Source: RBG-16-66-20 sp964564865 (lineage in GTDB: Bacteria; Pseudomonadota; Gammaproteobacteria; Burkholderiales; SG8-39). From it: a stretch of DNA of 64,000 bases. This document shows positions 25,259 through 39,347 of the stretch, one piece after another (the stretch's first letter is position 1; each line of letters starts with the position of its first letter). A model generated the notes under the pieces. It had not been told where the DNA came from. It saw only the letters and a program-made list of their open reading frames with translations, and did not search any database. The stretch covers positions 40,391 through 104,390 of the forward strand of contig CAZMDA010000002.1 of NCBI GenBank assembly GCA_964564865.1, given 5' to 3'. The position numbers and the translations under genes are program-made.

Positions 25259-26134
25259 TCAAAATCCGTACTGCGCCGCAGGGTTGTGGCACAGGATGGC
25301 CTGCCGCAGGGCCTCGTCGCCAACCCACGACATGAACAGGTCCACCAGGTGCCCGACGTCCGGGGCCGCGGCCCCCATCCGGACGTGCGGCCAGTCGCTG
25401 CCCCAGGTCAGGCGGTGCGGGCAGGCGTGCAGCCAGGCATCGAAGAAAGGCCGGACGTCAGGATAGTCCGGCGGCGCCTTGGACACGCGCAGCGCGGCAG
25501 TCTTCACCCAGATGCCCTCGGCCGCGGCGATCGCGACCACGCGCCGGAACGCGGCGTCGTCCGCGCCGCGCGAGACGTCGAAGTAGCCCAAATGGTCGAG
25601 CGACAGCGCCAGGCCCAGCTTCAGGAGGCGCGGCAGTTCCGCCGCCAGCGTGTCGCACGGCGCCCACAGCTGCGCCTGCCAGCCCAGTTGCCTCATGCGG
25701 GGCGCGAGCCGGTCCAGCTCCGCGAAGCCGATCACGCCCTTGTACCGTTGGCCCGTGCCGGGCACGGTGACCTCGGTGAAGCGCAGGCCGCGCACGCCGC
25801 GGCGGTGCATCGCCTCCAGCTCGGCGTCGGTGGCGGCGGGGTCGGCGACCGCGATGCCGCGCAGCCGCCCGCCGGAAGCGTCCAGCGCGTCGAGCAGGGT
25901 GCTGCAATCCATGCCCAGCGCCGAGGCCTGCACCACGACGCCGCGCGCGAAGCCCATGCGATCGAGCAGCGCGAGGTGCGCGGTCGCGGGCGCGAGCGGA
26001 GGCGTGTAGCTGCGGTCGGCCGCGAGCGGGTAGCGGTCGAAGGGACCGAACACGTGCGCGTGCGTGTCGCAGGCGCCGGGCGGCGGCAGCCGCCGCGGCA
26101 CCGAGGGCGTGCGGGGGATCTCGAGGTCCGTCAC
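25259..26134 (-). CDS. Amidohydrolase 2 family protein (lactonase/decarboxylase type)
   Basis: This protein of 291 residues is a TIM-barrel amidohydrolase. The N-terminal metal site is ACDTHAHVFGP, and the later strands have ALSLDHLGYFDV and LTWGSDWPHV. The closest types are 2-pyrone-4,6-dicarboxylate lactonase and related dicarboxylate enzymes of aromatic catabolism. GTG 26134 overlaps the stop of the CMD-family gene (GTGA). The operon with a carboxymuconolactone-decarboxylase-like protein and a CoA transferase supports a role in organic-acid or aromatic breakdown. Confidence 0.82.
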   Translation of the reverse strand: MTDLEIPRTPSVPRRLPPPGACDTHAHVFGPFDRYPLAADRSYTPPLAPATAHLALLDRMGFARGVVVQASALGMDCSTLLDALDASGGRLRGIAVADPAATDAELEAMHRRGVRGLRFTEVTVPGTGQRYKGVIGFAELDRLAPRMRQLGWQAQLWAPCDTLAAELPRLLKLGLALSLDHLGYFDVSRGADDAAFRRVVAIAAAEGIWVKTAALRVSKAPPDYPDVRPFFDAWLHACPHRLTWGSDWPHVRMGAAAPDVGHLVDLFMSWVGDEALRQAILCHNPAAQYGF

Positions 26135-26721
26135 TTGAGGACCGGCAGCGGCGGCGGCGTGCCCTCGGGCAGGGGCAGCTGGTGCGCGTTGAGCGTCATC
26201 GCCACCATGCCGTAGTAGCCGCACAGCGCGGTGAGCTCCACCACGCCCTTGACGCCGAAGCGTTCCAGCGCCCTGGCGTAGGTGGCGTCGCCGACGAAGT
26301 GGCTGCGGTGCAGCTCGACGGCGAACCGGTAGACCGTTTCGTCATCCGCGTCCTCGAACGCCGGACGCCGGCCGTGGCGGATGGCCTCGATCACCGCGTC
26401 GGGCACGCCGCCCTTGCGCGCCGGCGGCTCGTGCGCGAACCACTCGAACTGGCAGCTCCAGTGGCGCGCGGTGGCGAGGATCGCCAGCTCGCTGTGGCGC
26501 GGCGCGAGGCTGGTGCGGTAGCGCAGCAGCTCGCCCAGCTGCTGCCACTTGTCGGCCAGCTCCGGGTTGTGGAGCGCGGCGCGGATCGGGCCGCGCAGCG
26601 CGCCGCGCGGCCCGCTCACCACCGCGTCGTGCACGCGGCGCTGCTCGGGCGTCATGTCCTCGAGCGACGGCAGGGGAATCCGGGGCGTATTGCGGTGCGG
26701 GTGGGTGCTGTCGGCGCTCAT
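26131..26721 (-). CDS. Carboxymuconolactone decarboxylase-family protein
   Basis: This 196-residue all-helical protein of the CMD/AhpD-like family has GALRGPIRAALHNPELADKWQQLG, the helix SELAILATARHWSCQFEWFAHEP and GVVELTALCGYYGMVAMTLNA. The AhpD CxxC redox pair is absent (only one Cys in SCQFEW), so peroxidase-type chemistry is unlikely. It overlaps the genes on both sides by 4 bases, in one operon with the CoA transferase and amidohydrolase. Confidence 0.82.
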   Translation of the reverse strand: MSADSTHPHRNTPRIPLPSLEDMTPEQRRVHDAVVSGPRGALRGPIRAALHNPELADKWQQLGELLRYRTSLAPRHSELAILATARHWSCQFEWFAHEPPARKGGVPDAVIEAIRHGRRPAFEDADDETVYRFAVELHRSHFVGDATYARALERFGVKGVVELTALCGYYGMVAMTLNAHQLPLPEGTPPPLPVLK

Positions 26722-27902
26722 GGCTCGAGTCCAAGTTCCCTGAGGATGTCGGCGGTGTGCTCGCCCAGCAGGGGCGGGGCGCGCTCCGGGCGCAGCGGCG
26801 CATTGCGAAAGCGCAGCGGGTTGGCCACCTGCGGCACCTTGACCCCGCTCGCGTGCGGCAGCTCGAACAGCATGCCGCGGTGCCGGACCTGGGGCTCGGC
26901 GAAGGCTTCCGGGATGCTGTTGATCGGGCCGCAGGGCACGCCGGCCGCCTCCAGCGCCGCCACCCAGTGGGCGCGGTCCTGCTTGCGCAGTTCGCCCTCG
27001 ATCATCGGGTTGAGCTGCGCCAGGTTGCGCACGCGCGCCGGATTGGCGGCGAAGCGCTCGTCAGCGGCCCACTCCGGGCGCCCGAGCGCTTCGCAGAACT
27101 TGGCGAACTGGCCGTCGTTGCCGACCACGATCACCACCTTGCCGTCGCGGCAGGCAAACACGTCCTGCGGCTGGATGTTCGGGTGCGCATTGCCGCTGCG
27201 CCGGGGCGTGTTCCCGGAGACGAGGTAGTTCTGCGCCTGGTTGGCGAGGTAACCCACCTGCACGTCGAGCATGGCGAGATCGATGTGCTCGCCCTCGCCG
27301 GTGCGCTCGCGCCGCGCCAGCGCCGCCAGCATGCCGACGGCGGCGTACATGCCGGTCATGAGGTCGGTGATCGGCAGGCCCACCTTCTGCGGGCCGCCGC
27401 CGGGCTTGTCGTCGCGCTCGCCGGTGATGCTCATCAGCCCGCCCATGGCCTGGATCAGGAAGTCGTAGGCCGCCTGGTCCTTGCGCGGCCCGGTCTGGCC
27501 GAAGCCGGTGACCGAGCAGTAGATGAGGCGGGGATTGATCGCCTTCAGTTCCTCGTAGCCCAGGCCGAAGCGCGCGAGCGTCCCGACCTTGTAGTTCTCC
27601 AGCAGGATGTCCGAGCGCGCCGCGAGCGCCTTCACGACGCGCTGCCCCTCCGGCTTGTCCAGTTCCACGGTGATGGAGCGCTTGCCGCGGTTCACCGACA
27701 GGAAGTAGCCCGCTTCCCTCGTGTCCCTGCCGTCCGGTCCCTTCAGGAACGGCGGTCCCCAGCTGCGCGTGTCGTCGCCGGCGCCGGGGCGCTCCACCTT
27801 GATGACATCCGCGCCCAGGTCCGCGAGCAGCTGGCTCGCCCACGGCCCGGCCATGATGCGCGACAGGTCGAGGACGCGGAGGTGGGAGAGGGGGCCGGGC
27901 AT
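26718..27902 (-). CDS. Family III CoA transferase
   Basis: This 394-residue CaiB/BaiF-type transferase moves CoA between carboxylic acids through a covalent aspartyl-CoA intermediate. The catalytic aspartate lies in GLPITDLMTGMYAA (about residue 170). Family segments LRVLDLSRIMAGPWASQ, ADVIKVERP, SVNRGKRSITVEL and GVPCGPINSI are intact. ATG 27902 follows TATAGT (27917-27912) with a leader of only a few bases. A TTTACG 16 bases upstream of the box gives a reasonable sigma-70 promoter. It is the first gene of an operon with the CMD and amidohydrolase genes. Confidence 0.9.
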   Translation of the reverse strand: MPGPLSHLRVLDLSRIMAGPWASQLLADLGADVIKVERPGAGDDTRSWGPPFLKGPDGRDTREAGYFLSVNRGKRSITVELDKPEGQRVVKALAARSDILLENYKVGTLARFGLGYEELKAINPRLIYCSVTGFGQTGPRKDQAAYDFLIQAMGGLMSITGERDDKPGGGPQKVGLPITDLMTGMYAAVGMLAALARRERTGEGEHIDLAMLDVQVGYLANQAQNYLVSGNTPRRSGNAHPNIQPQDVFACRDGKVVIVVGNDGQFAKFCEALGRPEWAADERFAANPARVRNLAQLNPMIEGELRKQDRAHWVAALEAAGVPCGPINSIPEAFAEPQVRHRGMLFELPHASGVKVPQVANPLRFRNAPLRPERAPPLLGEHTADILRELGLEP

Positions 27903-27911
27903 CAATGTGGA

Positions 27912-27941
27912 ACTATAAGGCCTGCGCGCTTGACGTAAACT
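27912..27941. promoter_or_regulatory. Overlapping divergent promoters of CoA transferase and crotonase
   Basis: Minus strand: TTTACG (27939-27934) - 16 bases - TATAGT (27917-27912) drives the CoA transferase. Plus strand: TAAACT (27936-27941) ends six bases before ATG 27948 of the crotonase. The minus-strand -35 overlaps the plus-strand -10, so the two promoters may exclude each other. Confidence 0.5.
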
Positions 27942-27947
27942 GCGTTG

Positions 27948-28727
27948 ATGAACACCGACTACCGCCAGTTGCGCGTCGCGCTCGACGGCCACGTCGCCGT
28001 CCTCACCATGGACGCGCCGCCGGTCAACGCGCTGACGAAGACGCTCAACGACGAGCTCACCCATGCCCTGGACTTGATCTCGGAGACCGACGCCATCCGC
28101 TGCGTGGTGCTGACCGGCGCCGGGAAGCAGTTCTGCGCCGGCGCCGACCTGAAGGGCCGCGCCGAAGTCATCAAGGGGCCGGGCGACCTGCTCGCGCATT
28201 CCCGCCGCACCCGCGAGTGCTTCCACGCCATCCGCGAATGCGCCAAGCCGGTGGTGGCGGCGATCAACGGCGCGGCGCTCGGCTCCGGGCTTGCCATCGT
28301 CGCCTCGGCGGACGTGCTGCTCGCCTCGGAGAACGCGGTGATCGGCGCGCCCGAGGTGGACGTCGGCCTGCTGGGCGGCGGCCGGCATGCCATGCGCCTG
28401 TTCGGGCATTCGCGGTTGCGCCGCATGATGCTGACCGGCTACCGCGTGCCGGCGGCGGAGTTGTACCGCCTGGGCGTGATCGAGGCCTGCACCACGCCGG
28501 AGGAGCTGATGCCGAAGGCGCTGGAGCTGGCGCAGGCCATCGCCTCGAAGAGCCCGGTCTCCACGCGCATGATCAAGCACAGCCTGAACGTCATCGAGGA
28601 CATGAGCCTGCGCGACGGCTACCGCTACGAGCAGGACATGACGGCGGCGATCGCGAAGACCGAGGACGCGAAGGAGGCGCAGGCGGCGTTCCGGGAGAAG
28701 CGCAAGCCCGAGTTCAAGGGAAGGTAG
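27948..28727 (+). CDS. Enoyl-CoA hydratase/isomerase
   Basis: This 259-residue crotonase-fold protein has an oxyanion-hole strand CAGADLKGRAEV and the second hole segment NGAALGSGLAI. The catalytic-glutamate region reads ENAVIGAPEVDVGLLGGGRHAMRL. Such enzymes hydrate or isomerise enoyl-CoA. ATG 27948 is preferred over TTG 27945 and lies six bases after TAAACT. It probably works with the divergent CoA transferase. A GST gene follows after 10 bases. Confidence 0.9.
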   Translation: MNTDYRQLRVALDGHVAVLTMDAPPVNALTKTLNDELTHALDLISETDAIRCVVLTGAGKQFCAGADLKGRAEVIKGPGDLLAHSRRTRECFHAIRECAKPVVAAINGAALGSGLAIVASADVLLASENAVIGAPEVDVGLLGGGRHAMRLFGHSRLRRMMLTGYRVPAAELYRLGVIEACTTPEELMPKALELAQAIASKSPVSTRMIKHSLNVIEDMSLRDGYRYEQDMTAAIAKTEDAKEAQAAFREKRKPEFKGR

Positions 28728-28737
28728 GCGGCCGCCG

Positions 28738-29345
28738 ATGAAGCTGCACTGGTCGCCGCGTTCGCCCTACGTGCGCAAGGTGATGGCCTGCGCCATCGAG
28801 CTGGGCCTCGCGGACCGGCTGGAGAAGGTCCGCTCGCCGGTGGCGATGACCGAGCCCAACCTCGAGCTCATGCGCGAGAACCCGCTCGGGCGGCTGCCGA
28901 CGCTGGTGACGGACGAGGGCCTGGCGCTGTTCGATTCCATCGTCATCTGCGAGTACCTGGACGGGCTGGCGGGGAACAAGCTGTTTCCTCCGGCCGGACC
29001 GGCGCGCATCCAGGCGCTGCGCTGGCACGCGCTGGGCGACGGCATGCTGGACACCGGAATCCTGTGGCGCAACGAGCGCGACAAGCCGGCGGCGCGGCAG
29101 ACGCCGGAGTGGCTGGGCAACTTCGAGCTGAAGACGCGCAATGCGCTCGACTTCCTGGAGGGCGAGGCCGCGGCGCTCGAGAAGGCGCCGGTGGGCATCG
29201 GCCACGTCGCCATCGGCTGCGCGCTGGGCTACCTCGATTTCCGCTTCCAGGACATCCGCTGGCGGGAGAGCCGGCCGGCGATCGCCGGCTGGTACGCGCG
29301 CTTCGCCGAGCGCGCGTCCATGAAGGACACGCAGCCCAGCCTGGC

Positions 29346-29349
<4 letters not shown>
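28738..29349 (+). CDS. Glutathione S-transferase
   Basis: This 203-residue protein has a thioredoxin-like N-terminal domain with WSPRSPYVRKV (catalytic Ser region), NPLGRLPTLV cis-proline and the DSIVICEYLD glutathione contact. A helical C-terminal domain contains the family GHVAIGCALGYLDFR motif. It conjugates glutathione or uses it in isomerisation. It lies 10 bases after the crotonase and overlaps the 3' end of convergent uvrA by 4 bases. Confidence 0.9.
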
Positions 29350-34814
<5,465 letters not shown>

Positions 34815-34987
34815 TCTACGGCCACTTGAAACCGGCGCGCGGACCACCATATCGGCGGATTTCCCGTCGCGCGGCGGGGTTTCGCCAGTGCCCGCCGGCG
34901 CGGAACTTTCCCGGCGCGGCCCCGGTCGATGGCAGCGAGCGATGCCGGGCATCCTGCCTGGCCGTATCCACAAAGAGGAGAGCAGAC

Positions 34988-35215
34988 ATGTTTGCGAAGA
35001 AACTGGCCGTCCTCGGTGCGGCGTGCGCGTTCGCCACGGTTCCCGCCTTTGCGGCGGAGTGGCCGGAGTTCGATCCCCAGCCGGTGACGCTGGAGGAGCC
35101 GGCGGAGATGCCGGTGACCGCGGCGACCGCCGGCGAGGACGCGGTCCACGCCTCCAGCGCGGCGTCGGACAAGCCCGCCGACCAGGGCGAGAAGCCGGCC
35201 GACTCGCAGTCCTGA
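34988..35215 (+). CDS. Small exported protein, unknown
   Basis: This 75-residue protein has a clear signal peptide (MFAKKLAVLGAACAFATVPAFAA). The mature part of about 52 residues is acidic, rich in Pro, Glu, Ala and Asp, with no cysteines. No family is recognised. An excellent AAAGAGGAG ribosome site precedes ATG 34988. A 9-bp hairpin follows the stop. Confidence 0.7.
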   Translation: MFAKKLAVLGAACAFATVPAFAAEWPEFDPQPVTLEEPAEMPVTAATAGEDAVHASSAASDKPADQGEKPADSQS

Positions 35216-35234
35216 GGCGGTGGCGCCGGGGCGG

Positions 35235-35255
35235 GCACGGCGCAAGGCGCCGTGC
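35235..35255 (+). terminator. Hairpin after the small exported protein
   Basis: GCACGGCGC (35235-35243) pairs perfectly with GCGCCGTGC (35247-35255) across a three-base loop. There is no T-run, so it may be a weak terminator or a 3'-end stabiliser. Confidence 0.45.
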
Positions 35256-35384
35256 TCAGTCCCCGGTGGGGGCAATGCGGTCGTCCATGACGCCGTCGGC
35301 GCGCCGGAGGGTTTGCGTCATTCACTTCGCCGGGGAGCGCGAAGGTTCGAAGCGTTGGTGCGACGCAATACCATCTGTAAAGAC

Positions 35385-35413
35385 TTGCCAATGCGCGACA
35401 ACTTGGCCATATT
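35385..35413 (+). promoter_or_regulatory. Sigma-70 promoter of the Liv-type ABC operon
   Basis: TTGCCA (35385-35390), 17 bases, CATATT (35408-35413). The transcript would start near 35420 and carry a leader of about 40 bases with a G-rich ribosome site before GTG 35460. This contrasts with the leaderless starts elsewhere in the window. Confidence 0.5.
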
Positions 35414-35459
35414 ACGCGGGCTCCGGCGTTCGCCGGCAGCGTTTACGGGGGAGGGGATC

Positions 35460-36668
35460 GTGAGAATTTCGACGACATTGAAGCTCGGCCTGGTCGCGGC
35501 GTCGTTCACTGCCGTTGCCGCGACGGCGCAGGCGCAGACCGTCAGGATCGGCGTGGTGCTGCCGTACACCGGCATCGGCGCGGAACTCGGGCAGCAGGTG
35601 GACCGGGGCATCCAGACCTACATGAAGATGAACCCGAACGCGTTCGGGGGCATCAAGGTCGAGATCGTGAAGCGCGACTCGAAGAACCCGAGCGGCGCCG
35701 AGGCCAAGACCGCGGTGCAGGAGCTGATCACGCAGGAGAAGGTGGACATCCTCACCGGCTTCATCTACTCGCCCGACGCCATCGCTTCCGCGTCGCTGCT
35801 CACCGAGGCGAAGAAGCCCGCCGTGATCATGAACGCGGGCACGGCCTGGATCACCAACCTGTCGCCCATGATCTCGCGGGTGTCGTTCTCGATGTGGCAC
35901 GCGGGCTACGCCATGGGCGAGGCCGCGGTGAAGATGCTCAATGCCAAGACCGCGGTGGTCGGCTACACCGACTTCCCGCCGGGCAAGGACAGCCTGGACG
36001 CGTTCAAGCGCGCCTTCGAGGGGGCCGGCGGCAAGGTGATCGACGCCATCCCGATGGGCGGCGCCGGTCAGGTGCCGGATTTCACGCCCTTCTTCCAGCG
36101 CGCCAAGGACCGCAAGCCCGACGTGTTCTTCGTCTTCGTGCCCGCGGGCGACCATACCCTGGCGGCGATCAAGACCTACGGCGCCCTGGGCATGCGCGCG
36201 GCCGGCATCAAGCTGATCGGCCCGGGCGACATCACCCAGGACATCAAGCTGCAGGCGATGGGCGACGACGCGGTGGGCCTCATCACCACCCACCACTACA
36301 ACGCCGACCTGGACAACCCGCACAACAAGCGCTTCGTGGAGACCTGGAAGAAGGAGTTCGGCGCCAACTCGACGCCGGACTTCATGGGCGTGCAGGGCTA
36401 CGACGGCATGGCCGCCATCGCCCACGCGGTGCGCACGCTGAAGGGCCGCATGGACCCGGACAAGGTGATGGATTCGCTCAAGGGCTGGAAATTCGACGAG
36501 AGCCCGCGCGGCCCGATCATGATCGACCCGGCCACCCGGGACATCGTCATGAACGAGTACATCAGCGAGCTGGTGAAGGTGGGCGGCCGCCTGGTGCAGA
36601 AGCAGATCGGCGTGCTGCGCGCGGTGAAGGACATGTGCAAGGAGCTCAAGGAAGGGAAGTGCAAGTAG
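35460..36668 (+). CDS. Branched-chain amino acid-type ABC transporter substrate-binding protein
   Basis: This 402-residue periplasmic binding protein of the LivJ/LivK type (Peripla_BP_6) has a signal peptide (VRISTTLKLGLVAASFTAVAATAQA) and opens with VRIGVVLPYTGIGAELG. Despite the family name, many betaproteobacterial members bind aromatic acids or amides. GTG 35460 is preferred because of GGGGGAGGGG upstream and the signal peptide. It is separated from livH by an intrinsic terminator, as expected for a binding protein made in excess of its permease. The downstream nbaC/ACMSD genes suggest an aromatic substrate such as anthranilate or 3-hydroxyanthranilate. Confidence 0.92.
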   Translation: MRISTTLKLGLVAASFTAVAATAQAQTVRIGVVLPYTGIGAELGQQVDRGIQTYMKMNPNAFGGIKVEIVKRDSKNPSGAEAKTAVQELITQEKVDILTGFIYSPDAIASASLLTEAKKPAVIMNAGTAWITNLSPMISRVSFSMWHAGYAMGEAAVKMLNAKTAVVGYTDFPPGKDSLDAFKRAFEGAGGKVIDAIPMGGAGQVPDFTPFFQRAKDRKPDVFFVFVPAGDHTLAAIKTYGALGMRAAGIKLIGPGDITQDIKLQAMGDDAVGLITTHHYNADLDNPHNKRFVETWKKEFGANSTPDFMGVQGYDGMAAIAHAVRTLKGRMDPDKVMDSLKGWKFDESPRGPIMIDPATRDIVMNEYISELVKVGGRLVQKQIGVLRAVKDMCKELKEGKCK

Positions 36669-36696
36669 CGCAGGCCGCTTCCACTTCGAAACAACG

Positions 36697-36735
36697 CCGC
36701 CGCCCGCGGTAGCCTGACGGGCGGCGGTTTTTTTT
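36697..36735 (+). terminator. Intrinsic terminator inside the ABC operon
   Basis: A 10-bp perfect stem (36697-36706 with 36718-36727), 11-base loop and eight T residues (36728-36735). The livH ATG begins at 36737, one base after the T-run. It should reduce transcription of the permease and ATPase genes relative to the binding protein. Confidence 0.9.
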
Positions 36736-36736
36736 C

Positions 36737-37600
36737 ATGGACCTGGTCAACACTCTCCTGGGCGGCGTCGCCGCCGGCATGGTGCTGTTCATCGTGTCGG
36801 TGGGGCTGTCCGTCACCATGGGGTTGATGGGCATCGTCAACCTGGCGCACGGCGCCTTCGCCATGCTGGGCGGCTACGTCATCTCCCTCAGCATGCGGCA
36901 CTGGGGGGTGCCGTTTCCGGCCGCGCTGCTGCTGGGCTTCGTCGCCATCGCCGCGTTCTCGGTGGTGATGGAGCGCCTGTTCTACTCGCGCCTGTACAAG
37001 GCCGGGGAGCTCGACCAGGTGCTGTTCACGATCGGCCTGGTGTTCGTGCTGTCGGCGGCCGTGACGCTGGGCATCGGGCCGACGTCGGTGACGGTTCCGC
37101 TCCCGGAGTGGCTCCGCGGCCAGACCGACCTGGGGTTCCTCAAGTACCGCACCTACAGCCTCGCCCTGATCGTGGCGGGCACGCTCATCATGCTCGGCCT
37201 GTGGCTCGGATTCGAGCGCACGCGCTTCGGCGCGCGCATCCGCGCCGCGGTGGACAACCGGCGCATGGCGCAGTCCATGGGCGTGGACGTGGGGCGCCTG
37301 TTCACCGTCACCTTCGCCTTCGGCAGCGGCCTGGCCGCGGTCGGCGGCGGCCTGGGCGCCGAGATGCTGGGCCTGGACCCCAACTACCCGCTGCGGTATC
37401 TCGTCTACTTCCTGATCGTGGTCGCGGTGGGCGGCCTGGGCCGGGTGACCGGGGTGTTCTTCGCCGCGATCCTGATCGGCGTGCTCGATTTCGTGCTCAA
37501 GATCTACTTCCCCAAGGGCGGCACGGTCTTCATCTATGCGCTGACCCTGATCCTGCTGCTCGCCCGGCCGCAGGGCCTGTTTGGCAGGAAGGGCGCCTGA
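36737..37600 (+). CDS. livH: ABC transporter permease, LivH type
   Basis: This 287-residue inner-membrane permease has about eight membrane segments and family signatures: SVGLSVTMGLMGIVNLAHGAF near the N-terminus, and FGARIRAAVDNRRMAQSMGVD for the loop that contacts the ATPase. The ATG is next to the T-run of a terminator and has no ordinary Shine-Dalgarno sequence; the nearest purine-rich sequence (GGCGGCGG) is the 3' arm of the hairpin. Confidence 0.92.
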   Translation: MDLVNTLLGGVAAGMVLFIVSVGLSVTMGLMGIVNLAHGAFAMLGGYVISLSMRHWGVPFPAALLLGFVAIAAFSVVMERLFYSRLYKAGELDQVLFTIGLVFVLSAAVTLGIGPTSVTVPLPEWLRGQTDLGFLKYRTYSLALIVAGTLIMLGLWLGFERTRFGARIRAAVDNRRMAQSMGVDVGRLFTVTFAFGSGLAAVGGGLGAEMLGLDPNYPLRYLVYFLIVVAVGGLGRVTGVFFAAILIGVLDFVLKIYFPKGGTVFIYALTLILLLARPQGLFGRKGA

Positions 37601-38595
37601 TGGCCGCGCCGCAGACCGCCGCCGCGCAGCTCGCGCGCCGCCACCGCTTCCAGTGGTGGGAGCTGCTGCCGTGGATCGCCGCCATCGCCGCGTTCTACGC
37701 CTTCCCGACCTACCTCGCCTTCGGCACGCAGCTCCTGATCACCATCCTGTTCGCGCTGTCGCTGGACCTGGTGCTGGGCTACGCCGGCATCGTCACCCTC
37801 GGCCATGCCGCCTTCTTCGGCGCGGGCGCCTATACGGTCGGCATGCTTGCCTCGCAACTGGGCTGGAACGAACCCTTGTCCGGCCTTCTCGCCGCGGCGG
37901 CGGTGGCCGGGCTGATCGGCCTGGTGAGCGGGCTGGTGCTGCTGCGCACGCACGGCCTGACGCTGCTGATGCTGACGCTGTGCACCATGGCGCTGCTGGA
38001 GCAGGCGGCGAACATGGGCGCGCACTGGACCGGGGGGTTCGACGGCATTCCGGGCCTGAGCTTCGGCAAGATCTTCGGCCTGTTCTCCTTCGACGTGCTC
38101 TACTTCCGCTCGCAGTACCTCTATGTGCTCGCGGTGCTGCTGATCTGCTTCGTGGTGGTGCGCACCCTGGTGTATTCCTCCTTCGGCCAGAGCCTGACCG
38201 GGGTGCGCGAGAACCTGCTGCGCATGCACGCGGTCGGCGCGCCGGTGCGCGCGCGCCTGGTGCTCGCCTACACCATCTCGGCGGCGCTGGCCGGCATCGC
38301 GGGCGGCCTGTTCACGCAGGCCACCGGCTACGTCAACCTCTCGGCCCTGAGCCTGGAGCGGGCCGCCGGGGTGATGATCATCCTGATCCTGGGCGGCTAC
38401 GGGCGCCTGTACGGCGCCTTCGTCGGCGCGGTGGCCTACATGGTCCTGGAGCACATGCTCGCCAAGGCCTACCCGACGGCGTGGCAGCTGGGCATCGGCG
38501 TGACCCTGATCCTGGTCGCGCTGTACGCGCGCAACGGCATCATCGGCATCGGCGAATCCCTGGTGCGGCGCCTGCGCGGCGGAGGCGCGGCATGA
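37600..38595 (+). CDS. livM: ABC transporter permease, LivM type
   Basis: This 331-residue partner permease has the LDLVLGYAGIVTLGHAAFFGAGAY signature and FGQSLTGVRENLLRMHAVG coupling loop, with about nine to ten membrane segments. Its ATG shares a base with the livH stop (TGATG), and its stop overlaps livG (ATGA), so the four components are tightly coupled. Confidence 0.92.
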   Translation: MAAPQTAAAQLARRHRFQWWELLPWIAAIAAFYAFPTYLAFGTQLLITILFALSLDLVLGYAGIVTLGHAAFFGAGAYTVGMLASQLGWNEPLSGLLAAAAVAGLIGLVSGLVLLRTHGLTLLMLTLCTMALLEQAANMGAHWTGGFDGIPGLSFGKIFGLFSFDVLYFRSQYLYVLAVLLICFVVVRTLVYSSFGQSLTGVRENLLRMHAVGAPVRARLVLAYTISAALAGIAGGLFTQATGYVNLSALSLERAAGVMIILILGGYGRLYGAFVGAVAYMVLEHMLAKAYPTAWQLGIGVTLILVALYARNGIIGIGESLVRRLRGGGAA

Positions 38596-39347
38596 GCACG
38601 GCGCGGCTCGAGACGAAGGGGCTGAGCAAGAACTTCGGCGCGCTGGAGGTGGCGCGCGAGGTGAACTTCCGGCTCGATGCCGGCGCGCGGCACGCGCTCA
38701 TCGGCCCCAACGGCGCAGGCAAGACCACGTTCATCAACCTGCTCACCGGGGCGCTGGCGCCCTCGCGCGGCAGCGTGCTGCTGGAAGGCGAGGACGTCAC
38801 CGGCCTGGCGCAGGCGACGCGCGTCAAGCGCGGCATCGCGCGCACCTTCCAGATCAACCAGCTGTTCCGCGGCCTGACGGTGCTCGAGAACGTGTGCATC
38901 TCGGTGTCCGAGCGCATGGGCCAGGGCGGGGGCATGGTGCGCGCCGCCGGGCGGCGCGCCGGAGTGCTGGACGAGGCCATGCGCCTGATCGGGATGCTGA
39001 AGCTGGAGGAGGACGCCGGCCGGCGCATCGTGGAGCTGCCCTACGGCCGGCAGCGCCTGGTGGAGATCGCCATCGCGCTGGGCCTGCAGCCGCGCGTGCT
39101 GCTGCTCGACGAGCCGGCCGCGGGCATCCCGAGCGCGGAGACGCACATCCTGCTGGATGCCATCGCGACGCTGCCGCGCGACATCGCCGTGCTCATCATC
39201 GAGCACGACATGGACCTGGTGTTCCGCTTCGCCGAGCGCATCACGGTGCTGGTGAGCGGGGCGATCTTCGCCGAGGGCACGCCGCAGGAGATCGCCGCCA
39301 ACCGCGACGTGCGCGCGGTGTACCTGGGGAGCGCGCTGGATGCCTGA
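38592..39347 (+). CDS. livG: ABC transporter ATPase, LivG type
   Basis: This 251-residue ATPase has Walker A GPNGAGKTTF, the Q-loop region FQINQLFRG, Walker B VLLLDEPAAGI and switch histidine IIEHDMDLV. The signature motif is degenerate: LPYGRQRLVEIA replaces the usual LSYGEQRxLEIA, with Arg in place of Glu. It works with livF at the inner membrane. It overlaps livM and livF. Confidence 0.92.
   Translation: MSTARLETKGLSKNFGALEVAREVNFRLDAGARHALIGPNGAGKTTFINLLTGALAPSRGSVLLEGEDVTGLAQATRVKRGIARTFQINQLFRGLTVLENVCISVSERMGQGGGMVRAAGRRAGVLDEAMRLIGMLKLEEDAGRRIVELPYGRQRLVEIAIALGLQPRVLLLDEPAAGIPSAETHILLDAIATLPRDIAVLIIEHDMDLVFRFAERITVLVSGAIFAEGTPQEIAANRDVRAVYLGSALDA

Noticed and set aside
22177..25335. 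A 1052-codon open frame antisense to pepN and mlaC
   Set aside because: It is a by-product of high GC and codon bias. Its translation is low complexity (Val, Arg, Gly, Ala-rich) and resembles no family, while both genes on the other strand are well supported.
34815..34973. Upstream extension of UvrA to 34973
   Set aside because: The extra 53 residues are not UvrA-like and run into the leader of the small exported protein.
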